From a virus: a stretch of 21,919 nt of DNA. Within the stretch, counting starts at the first letter, position 1, and the number at the start of each line of letters is the position of its first letter. The notes beneath the pieces were generated by a model, which did not search any database, was not told where the DNA came from, and saw only the letters and a list, made by a program, of their open reading frames with translations. Below, piece by piece: positions 20,774 to 21,919 of this stretch. The stretch lies in the IMG/VR virus record IMGVR_UViG_3300017751_000278, positions 1 to 21,919 of that record; one strand, written 5' to 3'. Both the position numbers and the translations under genes were made by a program.

Positions 20774-21784
20774 ATGCTACTTAATTTTCCAAGAGAGATA
20801 GGGCTTCGCCGTCGTCAATGTGATAGTAGACAAGTCTTTGACGATTATGTTAATCGTATTAATGGTAAGGCTTCTATCTATACTTCTTTGTATTCTTTTG
20901 AGAGAAAACACCCTACTAGAGCATGGAAGTATGATACAGATTCAGTAGTAATGGATAGAGCGTGGTGGGATTTTGACACGACAGAAGAAGAAGATATTTT
21001 TACCGTTAAAGATGATGTAAATACATTACTACAGAGAATAGAAGGTGATATAAGGGTAGTGGCTACAGGTAGAGGATTTCACGTACACCAAATATTTGAC
21101 AAATCCGTTAAAGGTACTGCTATATCAAAACATGTAGATAGATACCAAAGAAAAATGGGTAAAGGATTAAAAACTCTTGATGGTGTAGGTAATCCTTTAA
21201 AACTTACAAGAGTTCCCGACACATATAATGTGACTAGAAAAAAGTGGGCAGTTAATATAGACGTTAAAGAATTTATGAATGACCACCAAGAATATATAAT
21301 CCCTAAAAAACCGGATATAAAACTTATCAAGAATGACCCGTTTAGAGGAGAGATAAGAGATTCTTCTTTTAATATTGTCAAATGGATAGCAGAAAATCCT
21401 GCTAAACAGATGCCTATTTTACAAGCCTTTGATGGTGAGATAGGCACTATGGCACAAGTACCAATTCCCCCTTGTTTAGACAAGGCTATGAGGCAAGAAA
21501 ACCCTAGACATGATGTGAGGGTAGCCTTGACCCAACACTTAGCAGAAAGCCTACGTTGGTTCTCTAACCCTTCTACTATGACTTACCAAGAAAAAGCAAA
21601 AATAGGTGATGAGATAGCAGACTTTTATTCTACACTAGGTTGGAGAGATTATAATAAACAAACTACAAGATTTCATATAAACAGTATATTAGATTATGAG
21701 AATACTGCTTCTTGTCATTGGTTACAGGCTAGAAATTTATGTACAGGCCCATGTTGGAATGATGATGGCACAAGAAGAGATTAA
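20774..21784 (+). CDS. AEP primase, PriS fused to a PriL-like Fe-S domain
   Basis: A 336-aa protein from the ATG at 20774 (GAGTGATAACC upstream); a GTG at 20765 overlapping the previous stop is an alternative. Catalytic AEP motifs: WWDFDTT (Asp66, Asp68), ATGRGFHVHQ (97-106, His103, His105) and KLTRVPDTYNV (143-152). The C-terminal third (about 230-336) is helical with Cys234, Cys314, Cys323 and Cys327; the first spacing of 80 residues is like that in archaeal PriL and eukaryotic PRIM2, where the Cys hold a 4Fe-4S cluster. So one chain seems to combine catalysis and the iron-sulfur domain, making RNA or DNA primers for PolB. It ends right before a promoter. Confidence 0.88.
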   Translation: MLLNFPREIGLRRRQCDSRQVFDDYVNRINGKASIYTSLYSFERKHPTRAWKYDTDSVVMDRAWWDFDTTEEEDIFTVKDDVNTLLQRIEGDIRVVATGRGFHVHQIFDKSVKGTAISKHVDRYQRKMGKGLKTLDGVGNPLKLTRVPDTYNVTRKKWAVNIDVKEFMNDHQEYIIPKKPDIKLIKNDPFRGEIRDSSFNIVKWIAENPAKQMPILQAFDGEIGTMAQVPIPPCLDKAMRQENPRHDVRVALTQHLAESLRWFSNPSTMTYQEKAKIGDEIADFYSTLGWRDYNKQTTRFHINSILDYENTASCHWLQARNLCTGPCWNDDGTRRD

Positions 21785-21813
21785 ACCTTTTATATAGGCT
21801 TTATAGTTACCAA
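21783..21813 (+). promoter_or_regulatory. Class B promoter for the last gene
   Basis: AAACC at -36, TTTATATA at -30 and TTACCAA at -12 relative to the GTG at 21819, the same three positions as at 9960-9990. The block starts at the primase stop codon. It also reveals the otherwise unmarked start of the final gene. Confidence 0.6.
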
Positions 21814-21818
21814 TAATT

Positions 21819-21919
21819 GTGTTAATCATTGATGACCGCGAGAATGAAAAAGTTAAGCAAAAACTCTTAATGAGAATGGGAGACTTCTCTAAATCTCCCG
21901 ATGGTAGGGCTAAGATTAA
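21819..21919 (+). CDS. Start of an ERCC4-type nuclease gene (partial)
   Basis: An open reading frame from a leaderless GTG to the end of the window, 33 residues visible. It begins MLIIDDRENEKVKQKLL, where hydrophobic strand plus DDRE is the hallmark start of ERCC4/XPF/Mus81/Hef nuclease domains (usual start IxVDxRE). A following helix (KQKLLMRMGDF) fits the family. The catalytic GDx(n)ERKxxxD core would lie beyond the window. Such proteins cut fork or flap structures, which suits the replication genes before it. The assignment rests on a short N-terminus and the promoter distance. Confidence 0.45.
   Translation, partial: MLIIDDRENEKVKQKLLMRMGDFSKSPDGRAKI

Overview
The window reads as the replication and expression module of an AT-rich archaeal double-stranded DNA virus, probably a tailed virus of marine planktonic archaea. 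The general make-up recalls the magroviruses of Marine Group II, but that lineage assignment is from memory and was not tested. The evidence is an archaeal/eukaryotic-type replisome (family B polymerase, sliding clamp, RFC-type clamp loader, MCM-like AAA+ ATPase, AEP primase), TATA-box promoters about 27 nt upstream of start codons, leaderless GTG/ATG starts mixed with GAGGTGA-type Shine-Dalgarno sites, and dense packing of short genes with ATGA overlaps. All supported genes are on the + strand. I see no rRNA, tRNA, insertion sequence, CRISPR array or recognisable capsid or tail gene. The only packaging candidate is a small-terminase-like protein at 8197-8814.

Layout. (1) 1-5218: a tightly coupled run of mostly small unknown genes, including Cys-rich mini-proteins, basic proteins, winged-helix-like proteins and a MazG-like helical protein, plus two larger unknowns of 384 and 249 aa and a 182-aa phage-type conserved protein. 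(2) 5219-5437: the largest non-coding gap, holding a long imperfect inverted repeat (5271-5351), flanking degenerate direct repeats and a promoter. (3) 5438-9065: an operon of a winged-helix regulator, a PAC2-family (proteasome-assembly-chaperone-like) protein, an MCM-like AAA+ ATPase, a second winged-helix protein, the terminase-small-subunit-like protein and an unknown. (4) 9110-10804: a 221-aa unknown with a clamp-binding-like tail, a membrane miniprotein, a leaderless winged-helix/zinc protein and a helical protein. (5) 10848-13411 and on to 14917: a basic miniprotein, the RFC small subunit, an OB-fold ssDNA-binding protein with an acidic tail, and a GroES/GroEL pair. (6) 14927-19265: a RecA-like ATPase, the sliding clamp, a helix-turn-helix protein and family B DNA polymerase. 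(7) 19297-21784: a coiled-coil/zinc-ribbon protein, a Cas4/RecB-like Fe-S nuclease, two miniproteins and an AEP primase fused to a PriL-like Fe-S domain. (8) 21819 to the end: the start of an ERCC4-type nuclease gene, cut off by the window edge.

How it works together. PolB, clamp, clamp loader, helicase-like ATPase, primase, SSB, RecA-like protein and two nucleases make a nearly self-contained replisome. Several of these proteins end in short hydrophobic/aromatic tails resembling PCNA-binding PIP boxes. A GroES/GroEL pair and a PAC2-like protein suggest the virus supplies its own folding capacity and may touch the host proteasome. The least expected signal is a promoter grammar. Class A (TTTATA-N5-AGAAGTA and close variants) occurs six times and class B (AAACC-TATA...TTACCAA) twice. 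In six of these eight the TATA-like centre lies exactly 27.5 nt before a start codon, and in the other two exactly 51.5 nt.
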